Below are positions 25,260 to 34,906 of a stretch of 64,000 nt of DNA, piece after piece. Position numbers and translations under genes: made by a program. Position 1 is the first letter of the stretch; the number at the start of each line of letters is the position of its first letter. The notes below the pieces were generated by a model. The model made no database searches. It was not told the origin of the DNA and saw nothing but the letters and a program-made list of their open reading frames with translations. The stretch is from Candidatus Jettenia caeni (GTDB taxonomy: Bacteria > Planctomycetota > Brocadiia > Brocadiales > Brocadiaceae): contig BAFH01000003.1 of the NCBI GenBank assembly GCA_000296795.1, positions 124,401 to 188,400 of the forward strand, in the 5' to 3' direction.

Positions 25260-26986
25260 CAGACAAAAGTAGAAACGAATTGTTTAGCGCTCTCCTTGAA
25301 TGGGGTAAGTCACACATGCTTTCGCCAGAAATTGTTCAAGATATCTCTGAGATCGAGGAGAACTGCGAGCCTTTTATAAAAAGTGATGAATTTACAAACT
25401 TTTTATTAAATTCAGTGGAAAAAATCAGGCGGCAAGTAGAATTTGCAATTTCCTTGTTTACCAATATAGAGCTAGTTACTGCAACTGATGAAGATTCTCT
25501 ATGGCATGATGCAGAGGTGTCTTTTATTGCCTTCGATCGAGTAAACTATTTGATGGAGGTATTACAGTTTTTAATTGTACCCCGCAAAAAGGAAATTGCT
25601 GAAAAAGCTATGAAGGCGTTAGATACCATATTTGAAAAAACAATAGGCTGGCTTGAAGAAAGTGAGTTTTCACCATTAAGGTTAGTAGTACTTAATGAAT
25701 CCCGCCGTTATCATCTTGAACAAATACCAGAAGATGAACGATACAGGTTCCCTTGGTATGAATTATATTCGGATTATAGTGAAAATACCCTGGAAATAAT
25801 TATTGAAAACTTCGACACTTTTTTGTCGGGAAAATGGGAAAAATTAACGAGGGAGATACCCCAAGAGTACCTGCATGAAATATCGCTTGAATTAAAAAGA
25901 GATAAACTATTACTTTCTCGAATAAAACAAGAGGCATCTTATCATAAAAGATTACTCGCTGCGGTATCAAAACCCTCATCTCTTAAGTTATGGCGATTGG
26001 GAGATGAAGCGGCATTGGATTACTTTCTTCCTGGTGGGGTAAAAAAATCTGGTGCAGTGCGAGTTAGTTTAAAATTGATAGAAGATGCAAAGATTGCTTT
26101 TGAGGCAGATGAGATTTGTTGGAAATTCCTTGCTGCTTTTTGTGGGCCAAATTTGGATGATAAACAACGCCTCTCCCTGCTTGATAAAGTGGAGGAAAGG
26201 ATAAAGAAAATTGATATACATAAAATTTCAGAAAATGAAAATATCCTGAAAACACTAAAATCTTGGTTTGAGGGAAATTGCGATAATGCAAAACTTATTA
26301 AGATTTCTTTTGACACTTGGATTAAAATGATGGAAGAAAAAGCAATCAACATGCATGCTGTAGAGTTTGACGAATCGCCAGAAAAGTTGTGGAATGCCAT
26401 AATGGAACTTCAAAAAGGGAGAATGGGCGCTTCAAATTCTGTTGAAAAATATATAAACGATTTTGTTAATGGGTGCCGACAAGTATGGCAAATTTTCAAA
26501 TCGACCGTTGATGAACCATCGGTATTGTATGGTGCTCGGGCTATTGCTGCATCATCTGAAAAGTCTGTGCAACCAAGAAAGTTAGAACTCAATAATAATC
26601 CAATTCTTCTTTCGTTGAAGCCGAACCCTAAAGGAGAATATATTATTTTATCATCGCTGGCATTAAAAAGGGTAGTTCTTGGTGAAGGTGTTGAGGATTA
26701 TGAGAAGATATGGAACTATCTTGAGCATACCAAAAATGATTACTGGTGCGGCTGTTTTATTACAAATGATGACAAACCTGATGTAGCTTCTGTACAACAA
26801 ATAGAGAATCGAATTTTGGCAAAAAAAACGAGAGATTATAAAAAAGCAATTATTGGTGTATCTCCTGAAAAAATCGTTTTAGAAGAATTCATTCAGGAAT
26901 TGCCGGCTGTGATATTTGAAGGAAAAGGCCCGTTAAAGGATTCTTTAGTTAAGAAGGTTATCATATTGGTTATTTCACTTGAATGA
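25250..26986 (+). CDS. csx30: Csx30, substrate of the Csx29 protease
   Basis: 578 residues, close to the 565 of D. ishimotonii Csx30. Residues 1-420 are almost wholly helical; 451-578 form a distinct alpha/beta domain (ILLSLKPNPKGEYIILSSLALKRVV). Between them a Ser/Lys-rich linker at about 421-450 (ARAIAASSEKSVQPRK) is the likely place of Csx29 cleavage, matching the reported cut near residue 427 in the Desulfonema protein. In that system intact Csx30 holds the sigma factor and Csx31, and cutting relieves this and slows growth. It overlaps csx31 by 10 bases and ends 9 bases before cas7-11. Family assignment rests on size, domain layout and locus. Confidence 0.75.
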   Translation: MQLTDKSRNELFSALLEWGKSHMLSPEIVQDISEIEENCEPFIKSDEFTNFLLNSVEKIRRQVEFAISLFTNIELVTATDEDSLWHDAEVSFIAFDRVNYLMEVLQFLIVPRKKEIAEKAMKALDTIFEKTIGWLEESEFSPLRLVVLNESRRYHLEQIPEDERYRFPWYELYSDYSENTLEIIIENFDTFLSGKWEKLTREIPQEYLHEISLELKRDKLLLSRIKQEASYHKRLLAAVSKPSSLKLWRLGDEAALDYFLPGGVKKSGAVRVSLKLIEDAKIAFEADEICWKFLAAFCGPNLDDKQRLSLLDKVEERIKKIDIHKISENENILKTLKSWFEGNCDNAKLIKISFDTWIKMMEEKAINMHAVEFDESPEKLWNAIMELQKGRMGASNSVEKYINDFVNGCRQVWQIFKSTVDEPSVLYGARAIAASSEKSVQPRKLELNNNPILLSLKPNPKGEYIILSSLALKRVVLGEGVEDYEKIWNYLEHTKNDYWCGCFITNDDKPDVASVQQIENRILAKKTRDYKKAIIGVSPEKIVLEEFIQELPAVIFEGKGPLKDSLVKKVIILVISLE

Positions 26987-26995
26987 GGTGTTATC

Positions 26996-29900
26996 TTGCA
27001 TACAATATTGCCTATCCATCTTACCTTCCTCGAACCCTACCGCCTTGCTGAGTGGCATGCAAAAGCTGATAGAAAGAAAAATAAGAGATACTTAAGAGGC
27101 ATGAGCTTTGCCCAGTGGCATAAGGATAAGGATGGCATAGGGAAACCTTATATCACAGGTACGCTTTTGAGGTCGGCAGTCCTAAATGCAGCGGAAGAGC
27201 TTATTAGTCTGAATCAGGGAATGTGGGCTAAAGAACCTTGCTGCAACGGCAAGTTTGAGACAGAGAAAGATAAGCCGGCTGTCCTCAGAAAGAGGCCAAC
27301 AATCCAGTGGAAAACCGGAAGACCGGCAATATGTGACCCTGAAAAACAGGAGAAGAAAGACGCATGTCCCCTCTGTATGCTCCTGGGCAGATTTGATAAG
27401 GCGGGCAAGAGACACAGGGATAATAAATACGATAAACATGATTATGACATCCACTTCGATAACCTGAACCTTATAACCGACAAAAAATTCTCCCATCCTG
27501 ATGATATTGCATCGGAGCGAATCCTCAACCGTGTTGATTACACCACTGGCAAGGCGCATGATTATTTTAAGGTATGGGAGGTGGATGATGATCAATGGTG
27601 GCAATTTACCGGTACAATAACGATGCATGATGATTGCTCAAAGGCGAAAGGGTTGCTCCTGGCTTCTCTGTGTTTTGTTGACAAGCTCTGTGGGGCGCTT
27701 TGCAGGATTGAAGTGACTGGAAATAATAGCCAGGATGAGAATAAAGAGTATGCGCATCCAGATACCGGTATTATTACATCCCTAAATTTAAAATACCAGA
27801 ACAATTCCACAATTCATCAAGATGCCGTACCATTATCCGGCTCCGCTCATGATAACGATGAACCTCCTGTTCATGACAATGACAGTTCCCTGGATAACGA
27901 TACGATTACGCTCCTGTCAATGAAAGCTAAAGAAATTGTCGGGGCTTTTCGTGAATCCGGCAAGATAGAGAAGGCAAGGACACTGGCAGATGTGATAAGG
28001 GCTATGCGGCTACAGAAACCGGATATTTGGGAAAAATTGCCAAAAGGCATAAATGATAAACACCACCTGTGGGATAGAGAAGTGAACGGCAAGAAGTTAA
28101 GGAATATATTAGAGGAATTATGGCGGCTCATGAACAAGAGGAACGCATGGAGGACATTCTGTGAAGTTCTGGGGAATGAACTCTACCGGTGTTATAAGGA
28201 AAAGACGGGTGGAATTGTGTTACGGTTCAGGACACTTGGCGAGACGGAGTACTATCCGGAACCGGAGAAAACAGAGCCATGCCTAATCTCAGATAATTCT
28301 ATACCAATTACACCACTTGGAGGTGTTAAAGAATGGATTATTATCGGGAGATTAAAAGCGGAGACGCCGTTTTATTTTGGTGTGCAGTCATCCTTTGATT
28401 CTACACAGGATGACCTGGACTTGGTTCCTGATATTGTCAATACTGATGAAAAACTTGAAGCAAATGAACAAACCAGCTTCAGGATACTGATGGATAAGAA
28501 AGGGCGTTACCGTATCCCTCGCTCACTCATAAGAGGCGTCCTCCGCAGAGATTTGAGAACGGCATTTGGCGGGAGTGGTTGCATTGTGGAATTAGGCAGA
28601 ATGATTCCATGCGATTGTAAGGTCTGTGCTATTATGCGAAAAATTACTGTAATGGATTCCAGGAGTGAGAATATCGAATTACCCGATATTCGTTATAGAA
28701 TCAGGCTAAACCCTTACACCGCTACGGTAGACGAGGGGGCGTTGTTTGATATGGAGATAGGACCGGAAGGGATTACTTTTCCGTTTGTTTTCCGTTATCG
28801 TGGGGAAGATGCGCTACCGCGTGAATTGTGGAGCGTAATTCGCTATTGGATGGATGGCATGGCCTGGCTTGGTGGTTCCGGATCTACGGGTAAAGGACGT
28901 TTTGCTCTTATCGATATAAAAGTGTTTGAATGGGATTTGTGTAATGAAGAAGGGCTTAAAGCATACATTTGTTCAAGAGGATTAAGAGGCATCGAAAAAG
29001 AAGTATTGCTTGAGAATAAAACGATAGCAGAAATTACTAATTTATTTAAAACAGAAGAAGTCAAATTCTTTGAATCATACAGTAAACATATTAAACAATT
29101 GTGTCACGAATGCATTATAAACCAAATATCCTTTTTGTGGGGACTTAGGTCTTATTATGAATATCTCGGTCCCCTGTGGACAGAGGTCAAATACGAAATC
29201 AAGATTGCCTCACCTTTATTATCCTCCGATACCATATCGGCCTTGCTGAACAAGGATAATATTGATTGTATAGCATATGAGAAGAGGAAATGGGAAAACG
29301 GTGGAATAAAATTTGTTCCAACCATCAAGGGCGAGACTATACGGGGTATTGTGAGGATGGCCGTTGGAAAGAGAAGCGGTGATCTGGGAATGGATGATCA
29401 TGAAGACTGTTCCTGTACCCTGTGTACGATCTTTGGCAATGAGCATGAGGCTGGCAAGCTGCGGTTTGAGGATTTGGAAGTCGTAGAGGAAAAATTACCG
29501 TCTGAACAGAATTCTGATAGCAATAAAATACCATTCGGCCCAGTTCAGGATGGCGATGGTAACCGGGAGAAGGAGTGTGTGACTGCGGTGAAGAGCTATA
29601 AGAAGAAACTCATTGACCACGTGGCAATTGATCGTTTCCATGGCGGTGCGGAAGATAAGATGAAGTTTAATACCTTGCCGCTTGCGGGAAGCTTTGAAAA
29701 GCCCATTATCCTGAAAGGTAGATTCTGGATAAAAAAGGACATTGTAAAGGACTATAAGAAAAAAATCGAAGACGCCATGGTTGATATACGGGACGGGTTG
29801 TATCCAATAGGCGGGAAAACAGGCATTGGGTATGGGTGGGTTACAGACCTTACCATCCTGAATCCCCAGAGCGGATTTCAAATTCCGGTAAAAAAAGATA

Positions 29901-32434
29901 TTTCCCCAGAACCAGGAACGTATTCTACTTATCCATCCCACAGTACCCCATCCCTTAATAAAGGCCATATTTATTACCCGCACTATTTCTTAGCGCCGGC
30001 AAATACGGTGCATCGTGAACAAGAGATGATCGGCCATGAGCAGTTTCACAAAGAACAGAAAGGGGAATTGCTTGTTTCAGGCAAGATTGTGTGCACCCTG
30101 AAGACCGTAACACCCCTTATCATCCCGGATACAGAAAATGAGGACGCCTTTGGTCTTCAAAACACATATTCCGGACATAAAAATTACCAGTTTTTTCATA
30201 TAAACGATGAAATTATGGTCCCCGGCTCAGAGATTCGGGGTATGATAAGTTCTGTTTATGAGGCGATTACCAATTCGTGTTTTCGCGTTTATGATGAAAC
30301 GAAATATATAACACGCCGGTTATCGCCTGAAAAAAAAGATGAATCAAACGACAAGAATAAGTCTCAAGATGATGCATCTCAAAAAATACGGAAAGGTTTA
30401 GTGAAAAAAACCGACGAAGGGTTTTCAATCATCGAAGTTGAAAGATATTCCATGAAAACCAAGGGCGGGACAAAGTTAGTTGATAAAGTTTACCGCCTTC
30501 CTCTCTATGATAGTGAAGCAGTTATAGCATCTATTCAATTTGAGCAGTATGGAGAAAAAAATGAAAAAAGGAATGCAAAGATTCGGGCTGCAATAAAACG
30601 GAATGAAGTAATTGCAGAAGTTGCCCGAAAAAATTTGATATTCCTCAGGTCCTTAACGCCGGAAGAATTGAAAAAGGTTTTACAGGGTGAAATACTGGTA
30701 AAATTTAGTCTTAAGTCAGGAAAAAATCCCAATGATTATTTGGCGGAATTACATGAAAACGGAACCGAGCGTGGATTGATAAAGTTTACCGGGCTTAACA
30801 TGGTGAATATAAAAAATGTAAATGAGGAAGATAAAGATTTTAATGATACCTGGGATTGGGAAAAGCTCAATATCTTCCATAATGCACACGAGAAGCGAAA
30901 TAGTCTTAAACAGGGATATCCAAGACCTGTCTTAAAATTTATAAAAGATCGGGTTGAATACACCATTCCCAAGCGGTGCGAGCGTATATTTTGTATTCCG
31001 GTAAAAAATACAATCGAATACAAAGTATCTTCAAAAGTCTGTAAACAATACAAAGATGTACTGAGCGATTATGAGAAAAATTTTGGGCATATTAACAAGA
31101 TATTTACCACAAAAATCCAAAAGAGAGAACTTACCGACGGTGATTTGGTCTATTTTATTCCCAATGAAGGCGCAGACAAAACCGTACAGGCTATCATGCC
31201 TGTGCCTCTTTCACGGATAACCGACAGCAGAACACTGGGAGAACGATTACCCCACAAAAACCTCTTGCCTTGCGTTCACGAGGTTAATGAAGGTCTTTTA
31301 TCCGGCATATTAGATTCTCTTGATAAAAAACTCCTTTCCATCCACCCGGAAGGCCTTTGCCCTACATGCCGGCTTTTTGGTACGACATATTACAAAGGAC
31401 GGGTTCGTTTCGGGTTTGCAAACCTTATGAACAAACCCAAATGGCTGACCGAGAGGGAAAATGGTTGTGGTGGGTATGTGACCCTTCCACTCCTTGAAAG
31501 ACCACGCCTGACATGGTCAGTACCCTCCGATAAATGTGACGTACCAGGGAGAAAATTTTATATCCATCATAATGGCTGGCAGGAGGTGCTAAGAAACAAC
31601 GATATAACACCAAAGACTGAAAATAATCGTACCGTAGAACCATTAGCTGCGGACAATAGATTTACCTTTGATGTCTATTTTGAGAATCTGAGGGAGTGGG
31701 AATTAGGGCTTCTCTGCTATTGCCTTGAACTTGAGCCGGGAATGGGGCATAAACTTGGCATGGGTAAGCCAATGGGCTTTGGTAGCGTAAAAATAGCAAT
31801 AGAAAGGTTACAGACCTTTACTGTTCATCAGGATGGTATAAACTGGAAGCCCTCCGAAAATGAAATTGGGGTTTATGTGCAGAAAGGAAGAGAAAAGCTG
31901 GTTGAGTGGTTTACCCCTTCGGCTCCGCACAAAAATATGGAATGGAACGGGGTAAAACACATCAAAGACCTCCGTTCTTTACTCAGCATACCCGGCGACA
32001 AACCCACCGTAAAATATCCCACCCTTAACAAGGACGCTGAGGGAGCAATATCTGACTATACGTATGAGCGGCTCTCTGATACAAAGCTGCTGCCTCATGA
32101 TAAACGGGTAGAATACCTGAGAACCCCGTGGAGTCCATGGAATGCCTTTGTGAAGGAAGCAGAGTATTCTCCTTCAGAAAAAAGTGATGAAAAGGGTCGT
32201 GAAACTATACGCACAAAACCTAAATCTCTACCTTCTGTGAAATCAATTGGTAAGGTTAAATGGTTTGATGAAGGTAAGGGTTTCGGTATTCTTATTATGG
32301 ATGACGGCAAAGAGGTATCGATAAGCAAGAATTCTATCCGGGGAAATATCTTGCTAAAAAAAGGTCAAAAGGTGACGTTCCACATTGTACAGGGGTTGAT
32401 ACCAAAGGCTGAAGATATAGAAATAGCGAAGTAA
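26996..32434 (+). CDS. cas7-11: Cas7-11 (gRAMP) single-protein RNA-targeting effector with C-terminal cold-shock domain
   Basis: 1812 residues, TTG start with GAGGTG six bases before. It processes its own crRNA and cuts complementary RNA. Four Cas7 units each keep a zinc-finger: CCNGKF/CPLC (82-127), CDCKVC (539-544), CSCTLC (805-810), CPTC (1455-1458); a Cas11-like helical part lies at about 305-400. His42 in FAQWH matches crRNA-processing His43 of D. ishimotonii Cas7-11; Asp473 and Asp757 align with its two RNA-cutting Asp429 and Asp654. An insertion in Cas7.4 spans about 1110-1380. After LRTPWSPW (1708-1715), where the Desulfonema protein ends, a charged linker leads to a cold-shock domain (1750-1812: GKVKWFDEGKGFGIL). 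The zinc and catalytic residues are intact, so it should be active. Confidence 0.95.
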   Translation: MHTILPIHLTFLEPYRLAEWHAKADRKKNKRYLRGMSFAQWHKDKDGIGKPYITGTLLRSAVLNAAEELISLNQGMWAKEPCCNGKFETEKDKPAVLRKRPTIQWKTGRPAICDPEKQEKKDACPLCMLLGRFDKAGKRHRDNKYDKHDYDIHFDNLNLITDKKFSHPDDIASERILNRVDYTTGKAHDYFKVWEVDDDQWWQFTGTITMHDDCSKAKGLLLASLCFVDKLCGALCRIEVTGNNSQDENKEYAHPDTGIITSLNLKYQNNSTIHQDAVPLSGSAHDNDEPPVHDNDSSLDNDTITLLSMKAKEIVGAFRESGKIEKARTLADVIRAMRLQKPDIWEKLPKGINDKHHLWDREVNGKKLRNILEELWRLMNKRNAWRTFCEVLGNELYRCYKEKTGGIVLRFRTLGETEYYPEPEKTEPCLISDNSIPITPLGGVKEWIIIGRLKAETPFYFGVQSSFDSTQDDLDLVPDIVNTDEKLEANEQTSFRILMDKKGRYRIPRSLIRGVLRRDLRTAFGGSGCIVELGRMIPCDCKVCAIMRKITVMDSRSENIELPDIRYRIRLNPYTATVDEGALFDMEIGPEGITFPFVFRYRGEDALPRELWSVIRYWMDGMAWLGGSGSTGKGRFALIDIKVFEWDLCNEEGLKAYICSRGLRGIEKEVLLENKTIAEITNLFKTEEVKFFESYSKHIKQLCHECIINQISFLWGLRSYYEYLGPLWTEVKYEIKIASPLLSSDTISALLNKDNIDCIAYEKRKWENGGIKFVPTIKGETIRGIVRMAVGKRSGDLGMDDHEDCSCTLCTIFGNEHEAGKLRFEDLEVVEEKLPSEQNSDSNKIPFGPVQDGDGNREKECVTAVKSYKKKLIDHVAIDRFHGGAEDKMKFNTLPLAGSFEKPIILKGRFWIKKDIVKDYKKKIEDAMVDIRDGLYPIGGKTGIGYGWVTDLTILNPQSGFQIPVKKDISPEPGTYSTYPSHSTPSLNKGHIYYPHYFLAPANTVHREQEMIGHEQFHKEQKGELLVSGKIVCTLKTVTPLIIPDTENEDAFGLQNTYSGHKNYQFFHINDEIMVPGSEIRGMISSVYEAITNSCFRVYDETKYITRRLSPEKKDESNDKNKSQDDASQKIRKGLVKKTDEGFSIIEVERYSMKTKGGTKLVDKVYRLPLYDSEAVIASIQFEQYGEKNEKRNAKIRAAIKRNEVIAEVARKNLIFLRSLTPEELKKVLQGEILVKFSLKSGKNPNDYLAELHENGTERGLIKFTGLNMVNIKNVNEEDKDFNDTWDWEKLNIFHNAHEKRNSLKQGYPRPVLKFIKDRVEYTIPKRCERIFCIPVKNTIEYKVSSKVCKQYKDVLSDYEKNFGHINKIFTTKIQKRELTDGDLVYFIPNEGADKTVQAIMPVPLSRITDSRTLGERLPHKNLLPCVHEVNEGLLSGILDSLDKKLLSIHPEGLCPTCRLFGTTYYKGRVRFGFANLMNKPKWLTERENGCGGYVTLPLLERPRLTWSVPSDKCDVPGRKFYIHHNGWQEVLRNNDITPKTENNRTVEPLAADNRFTFDVYFENLREWELGLLCYCLELEPGMGHKLGMGKPMGFGSVKIAIERLQTFTVHQDGINWKPSENEIGVYVQKGREKLVEWFTPSAPHKNMEWNGVKHIKDLRSLLSIPGDKPTVKYPTLNKDAEGAISDYTYERLSDTKLLPHDKRVEYLRTPWSPWNAFVKEAEYSPSEKSDEKGRETIRTKPKSLPSVKSIGKVKWFDEGKGFGILIMDDGKEVSISKNSIRGNILLKKGQKVTFHIVQGLIPKAEDIEIAK

Positions 32435-32465
32435 ATACGGTATATTTATTGGAATATATAAGGAA

Positions 32466-32711
32466 TTGCGTGCGGAAATAAAGCGTTTGGACGAGAGGAT
32501 AAGTTCTATAGACGAAAAGTTAAGTACGAAGATTGACTCCTTAGACAAGACATTGCATGCGCGCATTGCCTTCCTGGATGATAAATTAAGTGCACGCATT
32601 GATTCTTTAGATGATAAACTAAGTGTACGCATTGATTCTTTAGATGATAAATTAAAATTACTCAGGGCAGAGTTAACTACGGAAATAAAGAGGATTGATG
32701 GAAAAAATTGA
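32466..32711 (+). CDS. Short coiled-coil protein with 11-residue repeats
   Basis: 81 residues, TTG start 31 bases after cas7-11. It is one amphipathic helix made of near-identical units IDSLDDKLS-R; at DNA level the 33-base unit beginning CGCATTGATTCTTTAGATGA is nearly perfectly repeated at about 32597-32655. The ribosome site AAGGA is too close to the TTG, so the true N-terminus may be lost or the gene may be a remnant. Similar coiled-coil ORFs occur in many anammox and other genomes without a known job. It may or may not belong to the CRISPR operon. Confidence 0.45.
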   Translation: MRAEIKRLDERISSIDEKLSTKIDSLDKTLHARIAFLDDKLSARIDSLDDKLSVRIDSLDDKLKLLRAELTTEIKRIDGKN

Positions 32712-33358
32712 TATTACTATACAAATTCGTGAGCAACTGGCTGCATGAGTGACCAAGTTCGCTGCTATGGAACGTTGAGATTTGCAATGGACGAGCACAA
32801 AACGGGTTGACGTTTTGCGAATGTCGGTATTTCTCTATCAACGTGGGATAACAAAAGTGACGGGGCGTAGTTAGCGTGAAATCTGTCTCAGTGTGTTATT
32901 CGAAAAAAGTTCGCAAACCTCGTTTGTGTAGTTCCTATCTCCGCAGGTTTGCGAAAGACCGGTATATGATCCGGAAATATCCGCAAGAAGTTTAATCTTG
33001 TATAAAGAAACAGGGTGTTTTGATTTAGATTATAAGCCCTGATCAGTAAAGAACTTTAGAGATATATACTTCAGGAGCTTTTTCAGTCTTGTGGAGGCGA
33101 GAGCGTAGAGACGAAAGGCGGTTTTTTCGAAAATCCCGGTTCTCGATAATCCGGTCATGAGGTTTGCGAAATTTTTAGATGAGGTAAGTAGTTTGAAAAT
33201 CAATGGGTTAACACTTTTGCGTTATGCAAATTTCAACCTTTTCATGCTTTTAGAAAGGAGGTTTGCGAACTTTTTTCCAACTTTTTATTTACGGCAATTT
33301 CAATGGTTTACAACACGGCACCCTTCCTGCCAGTATATAACCTCAATGTTTGAGAGGT
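32712..33358 (+). promoter_or_regulatory. CRISPR leader region with repeated AGGTTTGCGAA
   Basis: 647 bases between the effector operon and the first repeat, no supportable gene. The 11-mer AGGTTTGCGAA occurs at 32945-32955, 33160-33170 and 33259-33269, and inverted at 32910-32920, where it pairs with the first copy as a hairpin with a 24-nt loop. A looser TTTTGCGAA is near 32814. TATATA at 33334-33339, about 20 bases before the array, is a possible -10 with a poor TTTACA -35. Confidence 0.5.
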
Positions 33359-34564
33359 CTTGAAGACTAAAGGAAGGAATTAATGTCACGGTACGACTAA
33401 ATGGCACCACTAATTGTTGCCTTCTAAGTTCCTTCTTGAAGACTAAAGGAAGGAATTAATGTCACGGTACGTTTGTTTAACCACATGAGGCACACCGCCC
33501 TCGTGAGCTTGAAGACTAAAGGAAGGAATTAATGTCACGGTACGGAGATCGAGGATGTCCTCATAGTTGTCCGACGAGCTTGAAGACTAAAGGAAGGAAT
33601 TAATGTCACGGTACCTTCTAGCGCAAGGTTTTTCCCTGCTAGCTCCGCGATTTCTTGAAGACTAAAGGAAGGAATTAATGTCACGGTACACTTTCCTCTT
33701 TTTTTTTATTGTTTCGCGCCACAGAACCTCTTGAAGACTAAAGGAAGGAATTAATGTCACGGTACAGCGCAAGGTCCGCATTTTGCAGAAAAACCATTTG
33801 CTTGAAGACTAAAGGAAGGAATTAATGTCACGGTACAACGGGGCTTTGTTTGTGGTAAGAGCCCCATACTTGACTTGAAGACTAAAGGAAGGAATTAATG
33901 TCACGGTACACAACCAGCAGCCCTGTTAGATTACTATCATTTTCTTGAAGACTAAAGGAAGGAATTAATGTCACGGTACGGTATTAGCTCCTTTCGTCTG
34001 ATTTTAACAATTAGCACTTGAAGACTAAAGGAAGGAATTAATGTCACGGTACAAGAAAACGCAGAAAGTCCTATTTTTTTTAATCACTTGAAGACTAAAG
34101 GAAGGAATTAATGTCACGGTACAAAAACTACCACTTCTTAAATTAAAAATTAAACAACTTGAAGACTAAAGGAAGGAATTAATGTCACGGTACCAAGGAC
34201 GTTGGGAGAAACCAGTATATCAATCGCAAGCTTGAAGACTAAAGGAAGGAATTAATGTCACGGTACCGCCAGCTCCGCGATCTTACGCCCTAGTATAAAT
34301 CCCTTGAAGACTAAAGGAAGGAATTAATGTCACGGTACATAATTTTTTGCTTCAACCCAAGTCCCGTCAATCAATTTCTTGAAGACTAAAGGAAGGAATT
34401 AATGTCACGGTACATGTATTCATATTCATCTAATGTTCCTTCTGCGATGTCTTGAAGACTAAAGGAAGGAACTAATGTCACGGTACGAGAGGTTTAATCA
34501 CGACTTTTTTCTTGTCTTCCTCAACGTACTTGAAGACTAAAGGAAGGACTTAATGTTGCGGCCA
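33359..34564 (+). CRISPR. Type III-E CRISPR array, 17 repeats and 16 spacers
   Basis: 36-nt repeats beginning CTTGAAGACTAAAGG and ending AATGTCACGGTAC. Repeat starts: 33359, 33435, 33508, 33579, 33654, 33730, 33801, 33874, 33944, 34017, 34087, 34158, 34231, 34303, 34378, 34451, 34529. Spacers are 34-42 nt. The first 15 repeats are identical; repeat 16 has one change and repeat 17 is decayed in its last third, so the leader is on the left and the crRNA is on the plus strand. The 3' end ATGTCACGG-AC matches the crRNA tag of D. ishimotonii Cas7-11, supporting that orientation. No cas6 is needed because Cas7-11 cuts the repeat. Spacers 4 and 13 share a near-identical stretch. Confidence 0.98.
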
Positions 34565-34906
34565 TACCGGCGTGTTGTCCGGTACGTGCAGGTTAGAGTT
34601 TAAGGGAAGCTTTTATATCACAATCTGAGGTTTAACCTGAAGAAATACAGTAAATATGGTATAATCTAACGAGGTGAAATCTCAGACCGATAAAAGGAGA
34701 TTGAAACAACAGATTTCACGGATTACACAGATTTTGGACCATAAAGTTTTACAGCCATGTAGGGTAGGCATCGCCTACCAATAAATTGATCAATCCGATG
34801 ATGAGTAGCCATTGAAATTCGGAACAACTGGGTTTATTATAGCGGGAAATGCCCTGACCTACATGAGAGGTACAAGTAGAATAAATACCGGGAAAGGAAG
34901 GCAAGA
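34565..34906 (+). other. Post-array region with promoter and hairpins
   Basis: 342 bases without a gene. An extended -10 TGGTATAAT lies at 34657-34665. Just downstream GTGAAATCT (34674-34682) and AGATTTCAC (34711-34719) form a 9-bp stem around a 28-nt loop containing AAAAGGAGA. A second hairpin GGTAGGC-ATC-GCCTACC is at 34763-34779. This could be the leader of the toxin-antitoxin genes or a small RNA. Confidence 0.4.

Noticed and set aside
26996-32434. Fusion of separate type III-D Cas7 genes by assembly error
   Set aside because: The four Cas7 units, zinc fingers and linkers align along the whole length with the known single-chain Cas7-11, so one gene is expected.
32590-32660. 33-base tandem repeats looking like a small repeat array
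   Set aside because: They lie in frame inside a coiled-coil ORF and reflect the 11-residue helical repeat, not CRISPR or a satellite.
33395-34528. Open reverse-strand frames in all spacers as proof of antisense origin
   Set aside because: Pieces this short often have an open frame in both directions (spacers 14-16 do), so only the peptide quality and base skew were used, and the claim stays provisional.
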